A stretch of DNA of 64,000 bases from Burkholderia sp. Nafp2/4-1b (GTDB taxonomy: Bacteria; Pseudomonadota; Gammaproteobacteria; Burkholderiales; Burkholderiaceae), in assembly GCF_003635165.1 (NCBI RefSeq), contig NZ_ML058619.1, forward strand, positions 124,001 to 188,000, written 5' to 3'. Shown here one piece after another: positions 16,889 to 25,677 of the stretch (the first letter of the stretch is position 1; the number at the start of each line of letters is the position of its first letter). The translations under genes were made by a program, and so were the position numbers. A model generated the notes under the pieces. The model saw only the letters and a program-made list of their open reading frames with translations, searched no databases and was not told the origin of the DNA.

Positions 16889-17377
16889 TCAGACGTGATA
16901 CACGTCGAGCACCTGCCGGATGTAGTCGTTCTTCAGCACGATCTTCTTGTTCGAAATCAGCAGCGCGTCACCCACCTGGCGGAGCGTGACGAACATCGTG
17001 CCGAAGAAGTGATCGGTCACGCGGTAGCGGTGGTTCAGCGTGTGGAAGTTGTAGCGCACGTCCACCTCGCCGTCGCGCTCGGCCAGCACCTCGACGTTCG
17101 TCACGTTGTGACTGGTGCGCGGCTCGGGCGTCGACGCGCCGCTGCGCTCGGTCTTGATCCGGAACACACGATCCTCGAGGCCACCGCGGTCCGCGTAGTA
17201 CATCAGCGAGATTTGGCTATGCGGATCATCGGTCGGCCGGTCGTCGTCGTCCCACGCGGGCATCCAGTACGTGACGTCCTCGGTGTAGCAGGTCAGCCAC
17301 GCGTCCCACTCGCGATCGTCGAGCAGGCGCGCTTCGCGATACAGCGTCGCGCAAATGGTCCGGTAATCGATGCTCAT
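16889..17377 (-). CDS. benB: Benzoate 1,2-dioxygenase small subunit
   Basis: A 162-aa beta subunit of the ring-hydroxylating dioxygenase. It has the NTF2-like fold of this family, with REWDAWLTCYTEDVTYWMP near the N-terminus, a central HNVTNVEVL, and a C-terminal NKKIVLKNDYIRQVLDVYHV. It has no cofactor of its own and stabilises the alpha3beta3 hexamer. The ATG overlaps the benA stop by 4 bases (ATGA), coupling production of the two subunits. A GGAGG ribosome-binding site lies inside the end of benA. Confidence 0.96.
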   Translation of the reverse strand: MSIDYRTICATLYREARLLDDREWDAWLTCYTEDVTYWMPAWDDDDRPTDDPHSQISLMYYADRGGLEDRVFRIKTERSGASTPEPRTSHNVTNVEVLAERDGEVDVRYNFHTLNHRYRVTDHFFGTMFVTLRQVGDALLISNKKIVLKNDYIRQVLDVYHV

Positions 17378-18732
17378 GCTGCCACCTCCGCGCGTTCCTG
17401 CTTCAGTGCCTCGCGCATCACGTGCACCCAGTGTTCGTGCTGGCACACGAACAGCCCTTCGTCCTCGCTGCGCTCGCCCGAGATGCGCGGGTTCAGCCCC
17501 ATCTTCTTGGCGTTCTCGTCCGGCCCGTGGATCCACAGCGGCGCGCCGCGCGACAGGTCGTTCCACATCGCCGTGATGCCCGCGTAGCCGGACTGGCACG
17601 CGCGAAACTCCTCGAGATCGTCGGCCGTGCCCATCCCGGTCACGTTGAAGAAATCCTCGTACTGGCGAATCCGCGTCGTGCGATCGGCTTCGCTCTCGCC
17701 CTTCGGCGCGAAGCAGAAGATGCTGACTTCGGTCTTGTCGACCGCGAGCGGGCGCACCACGCGAATCTGCGTGCTGAACTGGTCCATCAGGAACACGTTC
17801 GGGTACACGCACAGGTTGCGCGTCTGGTTCACGATGAAGTCGGCCTGCACGTCGCCCACGCGCGCCTTGATCTCGTCGCGGTGCTGGTACACGGGCCGCA
17901 CTTCCGGGTTCATCGTCTTGGTCCACAGCAGGATGTGGCCGTTGTCGAAGCCGTACACGCCCGCGACCGACTTGCTCCAGCTGTTCGCATCGACGGCCTT
18001 CGTGCCGTCTTCCTTGCGGCGGCCCATCGTCGCCGCGTAGTTCCAGTGCACGGTGCTCACGTGATAGCCGTCGCAGCCGTTCTCCATCTGCATCTTCCAG
18101 TTGCCTTCGTAGATGTAGGAAGAATTGCCGCGCAGCACTTCGAGGCCGTTCGGCGCCTGGTCGACGATCTGGTCGATGATCACGCGCGCCTCGCCGAGAT
18201 AGTCCTCGAGCGGCAGCACGTCGTCGCTGAGGCTGCCGAACAGGAAGCCGCGATAGTTCTGGAAACGCGCGACCTTCTTCAGGTCGTGCGAGCCGTGCGT
18301 GTTGAACTGCACCGGATACTCAGTGGTCTTCTCGTCCTTCACTTTCAGCAGCTTGCCGGTGTTCGAGAAAGTCCAGCCATGGAACGGGCACGTGAAGCTG
18401 CCCTTGTTGCCGTGCTTGCGGCGGCACAGCATCGCGCCCTTGTGCGCACACGCATTGATCACCGCGTGCAGCTCGCCGGTCTTGTCGCGCGTGATGACGA
18501 TCGGCTGGCGGCCGATCCACGTCGTGTAGTAGTCGTTGTTGTTCGGGATCTGGCTCTCGTGGGCGAGGTACACCCAGTTGCGCTCGAAGATGTGCTTCAT
18601 CTCGAGCTCGTACAGCGCCTCGTTCGTGAAGATGTCGCGGCGGCAGCGGAAGATGCCGGCCTCCTTGTCGTCCTGCACGGCGGTCGCGAGCAGGTGGTCC
18701 AGTTCGGTGGTGGGGTCGATCGTGGCGGACAT
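17374..18732 (-). CDS. benA: Benzoate 1,2-dioxygenase large (catalytic) subunit
   Basis: A 452-aa alpha subunit that dihydroxylates benzoate at C1 and C2. The Rieske [2Fe-2S] ligands are visible as NACAHKGA and CPFHGW (C-x-H ... C-x-x-H) around residues 90-115. The mononuclear iron site is in NGCDGYHVSTVHWNY (two His), with a distal acidic ligand expected further on. Length and motif order match BenA/XylX. An AGGAGG ribosome-binding site precedes the ATG of MSATID. It follows catA by 117 bp, which includes a strong hairpin, so catA and benA levels may be uncoupled. Confidence 0.97.
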   Translation of the reverse strand: MSATIDPTTELDHLLATAVQDDKEAGIFRCRRDIFTNEALYELEMKHIFERNWVYLAHESQIPNNNDYYTTWIGRQPIVITRDKTGELHAVINACAHKGAMLCRRKHGNKGSFTCPFHGWTFSNTGKLLKVKDEKTTEYPVQFNTHGSHDLKKVARFQNYRGFLFGSLSDDVLPLEDYLGEARVIIDQIVDQAPNGLEVLRGNSSYIYEGNWKMQMENGCDGYHVSTVHWNYAATMGRRKEDGTKAVDANSWSKSVAGVYGFDNGHILLWTKTMNPEVRPVYQHRDEIKARVGDVQADFIVNQTRNLCVYPNVFLMDQFSTQIRVVRPLAVDKTEVSIFCFAPKGESEADRTTRIRQYEDFFNVTGMGTADDLEEFRACQSGYAGITAMWNDLSRGAPLWIHGPDENAKKMGLNPRISGERSEDEGLFVCQHEHWVHVMREALKQERAEVAA

Positions 18733-18813
18733 GTTGGTTCCTCCTGCGCGCGTGACGGGTCCTGCAAGCACGCTCGCATGGGTTTCGATTGAATCTCGCG
18801 GGGGCTCGGGCGG

Positions 18814-18835
18814 CGGCGGCGCCAGCGCGCCGCCG
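18814..18835 (-). terminator. GC-only hairpin between catA and benA
   Basis: CGGCGGCGC-CAGC-GCGCCGCCG forms a perfect 9-bp G/C stem with a 4-nt loop, 15 nt after the catA stop on the transcribed (minus) strand. No U-run follows, so an attenuation, pausing or RNase-protection role inside the operon is more likely than full termination. Confidence 0.5.
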
Positions 18836-18849
18836 TGCCGTCGGGCGGG

Positions 18850-19794
18850 TTATGCCGTGGCGGAAGCGCGCAGGCGTTCGACGATCTGGTTGTCCTTGCC
18901 CTCGACGCGCGGCGTCAGGACGAAGTTGAACTCGATGTCCTGGTACGTGTCGGCCTTCATGCCGAGCGCGGCGCCGCCGGTCTTGTCGGTGACGGGCGGG
19001 ATCAGCTCCTCGCGCGTCGCATACGCGAAGTCATCCCAGATCAGCGGGTCGCCGTCGATGTTGAACTGCGTCGTCAGCTTGCGGTGGCCGTCGCTCGTCA
19101 CGAAGAAGTGCACGTGTGCCGGGCGGTTGCCGTGACGGCCGAGGCGGTCGAGCAGCTGCTGCGTCGCGCCCTGCGGCGGGCAGCCGTAGCCGACCGGCAT
19201 CAGCGTGCGGAACTCGTATTTGCCGTCCGCGCCCGTCTTCACCGCGCCGCGCAGGTTGAATTCGCTCTGCTTGCCGGTCGGGTCGAAGTGCGAATAGAAA
19301 CCGTGCGAATTCGCGTGCCAGCACTCGACCAGCGCGCCGGCCACCGGCTTGCCGGCGAGGTCCTTCACCGTGCCGTGGATCACGAGCGGGCCCGCGCCTT
19401 CGTCCGCGTCGAGGTCGATCCTCGCGACGCCGTCGCGCACCGGCGCACCGGCGACGTACAGCGGCCCCTCGATCGTGCGCGGCGTGCCGCCGTCGAGGCC
19501 GAGCGCCTCGTCCTCGGCATCCATCCGGATGTCGAGATACTTCTCGAGGCCGAGGCCGGCGGCGAGCAGCGCCGCTTCGCCGTCCTGGCCGAGCTTGTTC
19601 AGGTAGTTCACGCCGGCCCACACTTCGTCGGGCGTGATGTCGAGGTCGTCGATCGCCTTGAACAGGTCGCCGAGCAGCCGCAGCACGATCTGCTTCGTGC
19701 GTGCGTCGCCGCCCTTCGCGTCATTCGCGCTCGCGTTCGACGCCGCCTTCAGCAGATCCTGTACTTCCTTCGTTTCGAAAACTTTGACGCTCAT
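18850..19794 (-). CDS. catA: Catechol 1,2-dioxygenase
   Basis: A 314-aa intradiol dioxygenase that cleaves catechol to cis,cis-muconate. The non-haem Fe(III) ligands can be placed: a Tyr in GPLYVAGAP or nearby, a Tyr in MPVGYGCP, and two His in RPAHVHFF. The N-terminal helical dimerisation domain (residues about 1-100) is present. The start was taken at MSVKVFE; the upstream 83 codons of open frame are not homologous. It sits between catC and benA in the same transcript, so catechol made by BenABC-D is used at once. Confidence 0.97.
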   Translation of the reverse strand: MSVKVFETKEVQDLLKAASNASANDAKGGDARTKQIVLRLLGDLFKAIDDLDITPDEVWAGVNYLNKLGQDGEAALLAAGLGLEKYLDIRMDAEDEALGLDGGTPRTIEGPLYVAGAPVRDGVARIDLDADEGAGPLVIHGTVKDLAGKPVAGALVECWHANSHGFYSHFDPTGKQSEFNLRGAVKTGADGKYEFRTLMPVGYGCPPQGATQQLLDRLGRHGNRPAHVHFFVTSDGHRKLTTQFNIDGDPLIWDDFAYATREELIPPVTDKTGGAALGMKADTYQDIEFNFVLTPRVEGKDNQIVERLRASATA

Positions 19795-19868
19795 GATGGT
19801 GTCTCCACGTGTATTGGGGGAATGGTGACCCGGCGTGCTCGCTGCGGGTGCAGCGGCGACGCCGTGGT

Positions 19869-20159
19869 TCAAACGTCGCCGTCGTGTATCGACGACGGGT
19901 GGCGACACAACGGCGTCACCGAAATCTTCATGTACGGGAACAGCGGCAGACCGGTCAGGATTTCGTGCAGCTCGGCGTTGCCCGACACGTCGAACACGCT
20001 GTAGTTCGCGTATTCGCCGGCGATACGCCAGATGTGGCGCCACTTGCCGCTGCGCTGCAGGTCCTGTGAATACGCTTTCTCGCGGGCCTTGATCTCGTCG
20101 GCCACCGCGGCCGGCAGGTCAGCCGGGATGTTGACGTCCATACGTACGTGGAAAAGCAT
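19869..20159 (-). CDS. catC: Muconolactone delta-isomerase
   Basis: A 96-aa small isomerase that converts muconolactone to beta-ketoadipate enol-lactone, acting as a homodecamer in the family. The sequence has the typical beginning MLFHVRMDVNIPADLP, the helix EIKAREKAYSQDLQRSGKW, and RIAGEYANYSVFDV followed by LTGLPLFPYMKI. Length matches CatC. AGGACA lies upstream of the ATG; it follows catB by 25 bp. Confidence 0.97.
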   Translation of the reverse strand: MLFHVRMDVNIPADLPAAVADEIKAREKAYSQDLQRSGKWRHIWRIAGEYANYSVFDVSGNAELHEILTGLPLFPYMKISVTPLCRHPSSIHDGDV

Positions 20160-20184
20160 CGTGATGTCCTGATACGGTGTCGCG

Positions 20185-21330
20185 TTACGCGGGTTGGCGG
20201 GAGACTTTGGTCAGCCCGTCGCGGGTGAAGCGCGCGACCTTCGCTTCGTCGAGTTCGATGCCGAGGCCCGGTCCGCTCGGCACCGTCAGTTCGAAATCGC
20301 TGTAGTCGAGCGGGGTCGTCAGAATTTCCTCGGTGATCAGTAGCGGTCCGAACAATTCGGTGCCCCACTGCAGGTTCGCGAAGCTCGCGAACAGATGCGC
20401 GGACGCCACCGTGCTGAACGCGCCTTCGAGCATCGTGCCGCCGTACAGCTCGATGCCGGCCGCATCCGCGATCGCCGCGACGCGCTGCGCGGCGAAGAGA
20501 CCGCCGCTCTGCTCGATCTTGATCGCGAACACGTCCGCGCCGTGCTGCTTCGCGATCTCGAACGCGCTGTCGGGGCCCTGCAGGATTTCATCGGCCATCA
20601 GCGCGACCGGGAAGCGGCGCATCAGCCGCGCGAGCGCGGCGGCGGATGCCACCGGCTGCTCGACCAGTTCGCACCCGGCATCGGCCAGCGCCGGAATCGC
20701 GCGCGCGGCCTGCGTTTCGCTCCATGCCATGTTCACGTCGACGCGCACCGATGCGCGCTCGCCCACTGCCCGCTTGATCTCGGCCACGTGCCGGATGTCC
20801 GCGTCGAGCGCCTTCGCGCCGATCTTCAGCTTGAACACGTTGTGGCGGCGCAGGTCGAGCATGCGTTCGGCTTCGGCGATGTCGGTCGCCGTGTTGCCGG
20901 ATGCGAGCGTCCATGCGACCGGCAGCCGATCGCGACGGCGGCCGCCGAGCAGTTCGCTGACCGGCACGCCGAGACGCTTGCCGTGCGCATCGAGCAGCGC
21001 GGTTTCGAGCGCGCTCTTGGCGAAGTGGTTGACCTTCGCGAGCTTGCCGAGGAACGCCATCAGCGTCTGGATGCGCGTCGCATCCTTGCCGATGATCGCC
21101 GGCGCAAGGTATGCGTCGATCGCCAGTTTCATCGCTTCGGGACTTTCCGGGCCGTAGGCCATCCCGGCGATCGTCGTGCCTTCGCCGACACCCGTCACGC
21201 CGTCGCTGCAGGTCACCTTCACCAGCATCAGCGTCTGGCCGTGCATCGTGGCGACCGACAGCTTGTGCGGACGGATCGTCGGCAGGTCGACGAGGCGGGT
21301 TTCGATGCGTTCGATGGTGACTGGGGACAT
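20185..21330 (-). CDS. catB: Muconate cycloisomerase
   Basis: A 381-aa enolase-superfamily enzyme that converts cis,cis-muconate to muconolactone. The N-terminal capping domain has VDLPTIRPHKLS. In the barrel, VFKLKIGAK holds the K-x-K catalytic base pair, and the metal-binding acids sit in VDVNMAW, ELVEQP and ADEIL. AIKIEQSGG carries the second catalytic Lys. I chose the ATG of MSPVTIE: it gives the usual CatB N-terminus and a 29-nt leader from the predicted promoter, whereas the ATG at 21357 would be almost on the start site. It is the first gene of the operon. Confidence 0.96.
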   Translation of the reverse strand: MSPVTIERIETRLVDLPTIRPHKLSVATMHGQTLMLVKVTCSDGVTGVGEGTTIAGMAYGPESPEAMKLAIDAYLAPAIIGKDATRIQTLMAFLGKLAKVNHFAKSALETALLDAHGKRLGVPVSELLGGRRRDRLPVAWTLASGNTATDIAEAERMLDLRRHNVFKLKIGAKALDADIRHVAEIKRAVGERASVRVDVNMAWSETQAARAIPALADAGCELVEQPVASAAALARLMRRFPVALMADEILQGPDSAFEIAKQHGADVFAIKIEQSGGLFAAQRVAAIADAAGIELYGGTMLEGAFSTVASAHLFASFANLQWGTELFGPLLITEEILTTPLDYSDFELTVPSGPGLGIELDEAKVARFTRDGLTKVSRQPA

Positions 21331-21365
21331 GGGGCACGCTGCGTGTGGGGAGTTCATGGAACGGA

Positions 21366-21396
21366 TTTATACGCGGCGGGGAAATGGGGCGTCCAA
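21366..21396 (-). promoter_or_regulatory. Predicted catB-operon promoter
   Basis: Read on the minus strand, TTGGAC (21396-21391) and TATAAA (21371-21366) are separated by 19 bp, which predicts a start site near 21359. The weak spacing suits an activator-dependent promoter. The -35 element is part of a dyad CGTCCAA-TACTT-TTGGACG at 21390-21408 that could be the activation-site half of a LysR-type target. Confidence 0.55.
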
Positions 21397-21417
21397 TACT
21401 TTTGGACGTGTTTTTTG

Positions 21418-21432
21418 ATACCTGACAGGTAT
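21418..21432 (-). promoter_or_regulatory. LysR-type (CatR/BenM-like) recognition box
   Basis: ATACCTGACAGGTAT is a 15-bp palindrome (7-bp arms, 1-bp centre) matching exactly the ATAC-N7-GTAT consensus known for BenM and CatM. Its centre is about 66 bp upstream of the predicted catB transcription start, the usual place for the high-affinity LysR-type site. No LysR gene adjoins it in this window. Confidence 0.8.
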
Positions 21433-21469
21433 TGAAATCTGGCTCGCGATACGAAATATTGCGGCGCGC

Positions 21470-21492
21470 CATACCTTTTCTGGCTAGGTATG
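21470..21492. promoter_or_regulatory. Second ATAC/GTAT dyad upstream of catB
   Basis: CATACC (21470-21475) and GGTATG (21487-21492) form a dyad with an 11-bp spacer, about 122 bp upstream of the predicted catB start. It shares half-site sequence with the box at 21418. It may be an auxiliary site or the remnant operator of a lost divergent regulator. The rest of 21493-21833 shows nothing I can identify. Confidence 0.45.
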
Positions 21493-21833
21493 AGGGCGGA
21501 GAGGCTTGATGGAGCGCGGTCGCGCGTGTTTGAGGTGTGATCGGGGTGCGGGGGCGATGCCGCTGCCTACGGCGGCGAGAAATCGGCTTGAAACCGGTGG
21601 TCTACCGACAGGGATCAGGGTTTTCCTGAGGGAAAAACGATGGTGGGCGGCGGTTCGACTTTCTGCTTCGGCCAGGAAGAATGATCGCGCGCAGTCGGCA
21701 TGCGAACGTCGCTAGTAGTCGTCTATTTGCCTCTGTGCGCCAAACAGTCGTTTCCGCACCATCAGCCCAAATTTACCTACGGCGGATTCGAAGAAGTAAA
21801 CTCACATGGGTGCGCCCTACCGGAGCTGTCGCA

Positions 21834-24623
21834 ATGGACAAGTTGGTCGAACCTGCCGTCCGCTACCGATTCGGCGCAACAGAGGTAGATCCTGCCCGTC
21901 GTGAGGTGATTCATGAAGGTCTGGGCGTCCGCGTTGGCGACCGCGCATTCGACCTGCTTCAACTCCTTATCGAGCAGCGTGGGACGGTTGTAAGCAAAGA
22001 CCAGATCATGAAGGCCGTCTGGCCCCGAAGAGTGATTGGCGAGAATACGCTTGAGGCACAAGTATCCTTGCTGCGCCGCGCGCTAGACAACGACCGCGAC
22101 GCTATCCACACGGTTGCCGGCCGCGGCTATCAATTCGTAGCCAACGTTACCGTCGATGCGACCGCAGGTCCCCTCTCCGCGAGCACCGACTCGTTGCCCG
22201 AGCGCGGCGCGACAGCGTTGCACGCACGAAGTCTTCCCGCTTATGTTTCACGTCTTATCGGGCGCGAAACCCAACTCTCCGAGGCAGCGGGGCTGGCCCT
22301 GTCTCGCCGCTGCGTCACTTTCGTCGGCGCCGGCGGCGTCGGCAAAACGCGTCTGGCGATTGAGGTGGGCCGACAGCTGATAGTGAATTTCCCGGATGGA
22401 GGCGTCCTTATCGAACTGGCCGCGACTTCGTCCGCGGAGTATCTCCCAGCCACTGTCGCAACCGCTTTCGGCTTTCCCCCGGGAGACGGAACCCACGACC
22501 TCGAAAAGCTGGCTCCGAGCCTTCGCGATCGACGGCTCCTTATCGTCGTCGACAATTGCGAGCATCTGATCGAAAGCGCGGCTCGACTGGTCGAAAGGCT
22601 GCTCTAGGTGGCGCCCCGGTCGACCGTAATCGCGACGAGTCGCGAGGCATTGAGGATTGGCGGCGAGCACATCTATCGCGTGCCCTCGCTCGATATGCCA
22701 CAACCAGACGAATCAGAAGATTTGGGACGCTACGGGGCCGTTGAGCTTTTTATCGAACGGATCGGCAACGGATCAGATCACCTGACCGATTTGTCCTTGC
22801 CGTTCATCGCTCGCATTTGCAGACAATTGGATGGCATCCCGCTCGCGATTGAACTTGCCGCCGCGTGCGCTGCCGCGTTCGGGATACAAGTCGTCGCAGA
22901 GCGACTCGATGACCGTTTTCAGCTTCTCAGGAACGGATGCCGGACAGCGCTCCCCCGGCAGCAGACCTTGCTTGCCACGGTGGACTGGAGCTACGCACTC
23001 TTGCCTGCAACCTTGCAGACGGTATTGCTTCGCCTGAGCTTGTTCGCTGGCGCCTTTACGCTCGATTCAGCGCAGAGGATGCTCGAGGGCACTGGCATGT
23101 CGGCGCACGAGATTGCGACGGCCATTGGCGAACTCGTCGAAAAATCGCTCCTCTGCACGGTCCCGAGTTTTCCACAAATGAATTACAGGATGCTGGACAC
23201 GATCCGTGTGTTTGCGCGTGAACGCCTCGTCGAAAGCGGCACGAGCGACGAGTGGCGCGCCCGGCATGCCAAGCATATTCTCGATATTTTTCGCACTGCG
23301 GAAAAGCTTGCCGAGGCGCGAGCTGAAATCGACTGGAATCGGAGCTTTGGTCTATATCTCGAGGATCTTCGCGCGGCGATCGACTGGGGATTCTCAACCG
23401 AAACGCAGACAGCGACAGCGATCGATCTTGTGGTCACCAGTGTCGCTCCGTCGATGCAGCTCTCATTGATTGAAGAGTGTCTGCGCCGTGTCGATACCGC
23501 GCTGGCTGCACTGCACCGTCTTTCCTCAGAAGATGGCCGGTCGTGGATACTGAGCGACTGGGAGATGAAGTTGCATGCAGCTCAAGGCGTCTGTCTGCTG
23601 TTTCAGAGTGTGGGTGCCCGGACAAGTGAGGCTTTCACGATCGCTCTGGCGCTCGCGGAGAAGGCAAACAACGTCGAATATCAACTCCGTGGCCTATGGG
23701 GTTGCTGGAGCCATGCGTATCTCAATGGCAGGCACGCCGAGGCGCTTGCATTTGCATCGCGGTTTGCGAACCTTGCCAAGCAATCGCAGTGGCCGGCCGA
23801 CCGCATGGTAGCGCGGAGAATGGCCGGCATTTCGCAGCTTTGTCTTGGGCGGCTCCGCGAGGCCCTTGGCGAACTCGAACACACGAATGTGCTTGACGGC
23901 CGGGCCAGCCGTGCGGAAAGAATTCGCTTCCTCTACGACGAGCACTGCATGACCCATGCGGTGCTCGCGCAGGCACTTGCGTTTCTCGGGCGACACGGCG
24001 AGGCAGCGCAGAAGGCGCAGCAAGCGCTCGACAACGCGCACTCGCTCGACCATCCAGCGTCGATCTGCTATGCATTGAGCGAAGCGCTGTGCCCTACGGC
24101 ATTGCTGCGCGATGACGACACACTCGAGCCTGCAGTGCGGGCGCTCATCGGCGCTACTCGCAGGCATGGCGTGTCCACATGGAAAGCACGAGCGGAAATG
24201 TGGCATGGCCTGCTGGCGCTGCGCGCGGGGCAGATCGAATCATACGAAGCCAGCATTGTGCCGTCACTCGATGAAATCGGGGAGGCCAGGTATTGCGTGG
24301 TTCTCACTGCCTTCCTCGCGGAAACCGCCATCGCACTGGCGCGACTCGGAAGAGTCAGCGAAGCCACTGCTTTTCTTGATCGAGCGATTGCGAGAGCGAC
24401 AGCGATCAACGATATCTTTTCCTGCACGGAACTGCTGCGCGCCAAGGTAGACCTCATGCTGCTCCAACCGGGCGCCGACGCCGTGCGGCGCGCAGAACCC
24501 ATTCTCAACCATGTGATGCAACTCTCGCGTCGGCACGGTTTCGTGGAGTGGGAAGCGCGTTGCAGGCGTAGCCTTGAGCGGCTATTCGAAATCACGGGAA
24601 AGTCATCGTCTTCTTCCGGGTAA
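21834..24623 (+). pseudogene. Winged-helix/NB-ARC-type ATPase regulator interrupted by an in-frame TAG
   Basis: One gene of about 929 codons is broken by an amber codon at 22605-22607. The N-terminal OmpR/PhoB-type winged helix occupies residues about 10-105 (FDLLQLLIEQRGTVVSKDQI, TVAGRGYQFVANV). An NB-ARC-like ATPase follows, with Walker A VGAGGVGKTRLA near 165 and Walker B LLIVVDNCEHL near 237. The stop falls at codon 258, between LVERLL and the next conserved block STVIATSREALRI. The frame then stays open for 671 codons of ATPase and TPR-like helical repeats. The stop could be a CAG-to-TAG change, since Gln is plausible there. The downstream piece may restart at GTG 22608, but without the helix-turn-helix it cannot act as a normal regulator. 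Confidence 0.8.
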
Positions 24624-24779
24624 GACAATCCGTGTTGACATGGCTGCGGCGACCGCGCGGTTGACTCGGGCATGTGAGTTCATCCCGTTAAGACGTGGCC
24701 GCCTCCTGAAACCGAAAAATTCAGGACTTTTCAGCGCAACAAGGGGCGACCGTTCGAGCTGTCCGCTAGTCTGGACGTA

Positions 24780-24799
24780 CTTGCCGACCGACCGGCAAG
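24780..24799. promoter_or_regulatory. Inverted repeat just upstream of the dienelactone-hydrolase-family gene
   Basis: CTTGCCG-ACCGAC-CGGCAAG has perfect 7-bp arms and lies 19 bp before the ATG, next to the AGGAG ribosome-binding site. It could be an operator or an mRNA hairpin limiting translation. Confidence 0.4.
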
Positions 24800-24818
24800 C
24801 GTCACAGGAGCAGCGCTC

Positions 24819-25529
24819 ATGGCAACCCACGGGACGATGGTCAGCTTCAAGCGTCCGGATGGCCGAGAACTCACGGGCTATCAGGCCGAACCCTCCCAAG
24901 CGAACAGTGCGCCGGCTGTTCTCGTGATGCAGGAATGGTGGGGACTCAACGACCAGATACGGGGGGTCGCGGACAGGCTGGCAAGCGCGGGCTACCTCGC
25001 ACTTGTTCCCGATCTCTACAGAGGCCGGACTACCGTCGAGGAAGACGAGGCGCACCATTTGATGAACAGCCTCGACTTCGACGAAGTCGCCTCGCAGGAC
25101 ATGGGCGGGGCGTTGCAATACCTTGAAACAAGGTCGCGCCGCATTGCGGGGATGGGCTATTGCATGGGGGCAGCGCTGACGTTGCTTGCTCTGTGCCGCC
25201 ACCCGGCGCTTTCCGCGGGCGTTCTCTGGTACGGCTTTCCGCCCCTCGAATACGTCGATCCGACAAAAATCCACGCGTCGATCATCGGGCACTGGGCGGT
25301 TCAGGACGCCTTTTTTCCCCTTGAAACCGCGAATGAACTGGAACATCGCCTGCATGGCGCGGGTGTAAGCGCGTCTTTCCATCGTTACCTCGCGCATCAC
25401 GGCTTCGCAAACGAAACTGCGGTCGGTCCGCGGCGCATATCGCGCACGCAGTTCGACCCAGTCTGGGCGCAGAAAGCGTGGGATCGCACTTTCACTTTCC
25501 TCGGGCGGACCATGTGGAGGTACGACTAA
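24819..25529 (+). CDS. Dienelactone hydrolase family protein
   Basis: A 236-aa alpha/beta hydrolase of the dienelactone hydrolase family. The expected triad is visible: Cys in MGYCMGAALT, Asp in HWAVQDAFF, and His in YLAHHGFAN. The accessory Glu sits in VMQEWWGLND, and YRGRTTVE follows. True DLH opens dienelactone in chlorocatechol degradation, but many family members have other ester substrates. No chlorocatechol genes are next to it, so the substrate is open. AGGAG precedes the ATG. It follows the broken NB-ARC regulator by 195 bp and may have been its target. Confidence 0.9.
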   Translation: MATHGTMVSFKRPDGRELTGYQAEPSQANSAPAVLVMQEWWGLNDQIRGVADRLASAGYLALVPDLYRGRTTVEEDEAHHLMNSLDFDEVASQDMGGALQYLETRSRRIAGMGYCMGAALTLLALCRHPALSAGVLWYGFPPLEYVDPTKIHASIIGHWAVQDAFFPLETANELEHRLHGAGVSASFHRYLAHHGFANETAVGPRRISRTQFDPVWAQKAWDRTFTFLGRTMWRYD

Positions 25530-25677
25530 GGTAACGCCGCAGGCGCCGGGTCAAACTGAAGGAAGTGACCGGATTTACCAAGTCCCGCTCACTTTGCTCC
25601 CTTCGGGTCGCTACCTGGCCGCTGCGCACCCACCGTGCAGTCATGCTTTGCGACTGTCGATCAGAAGGAGAATAGAA

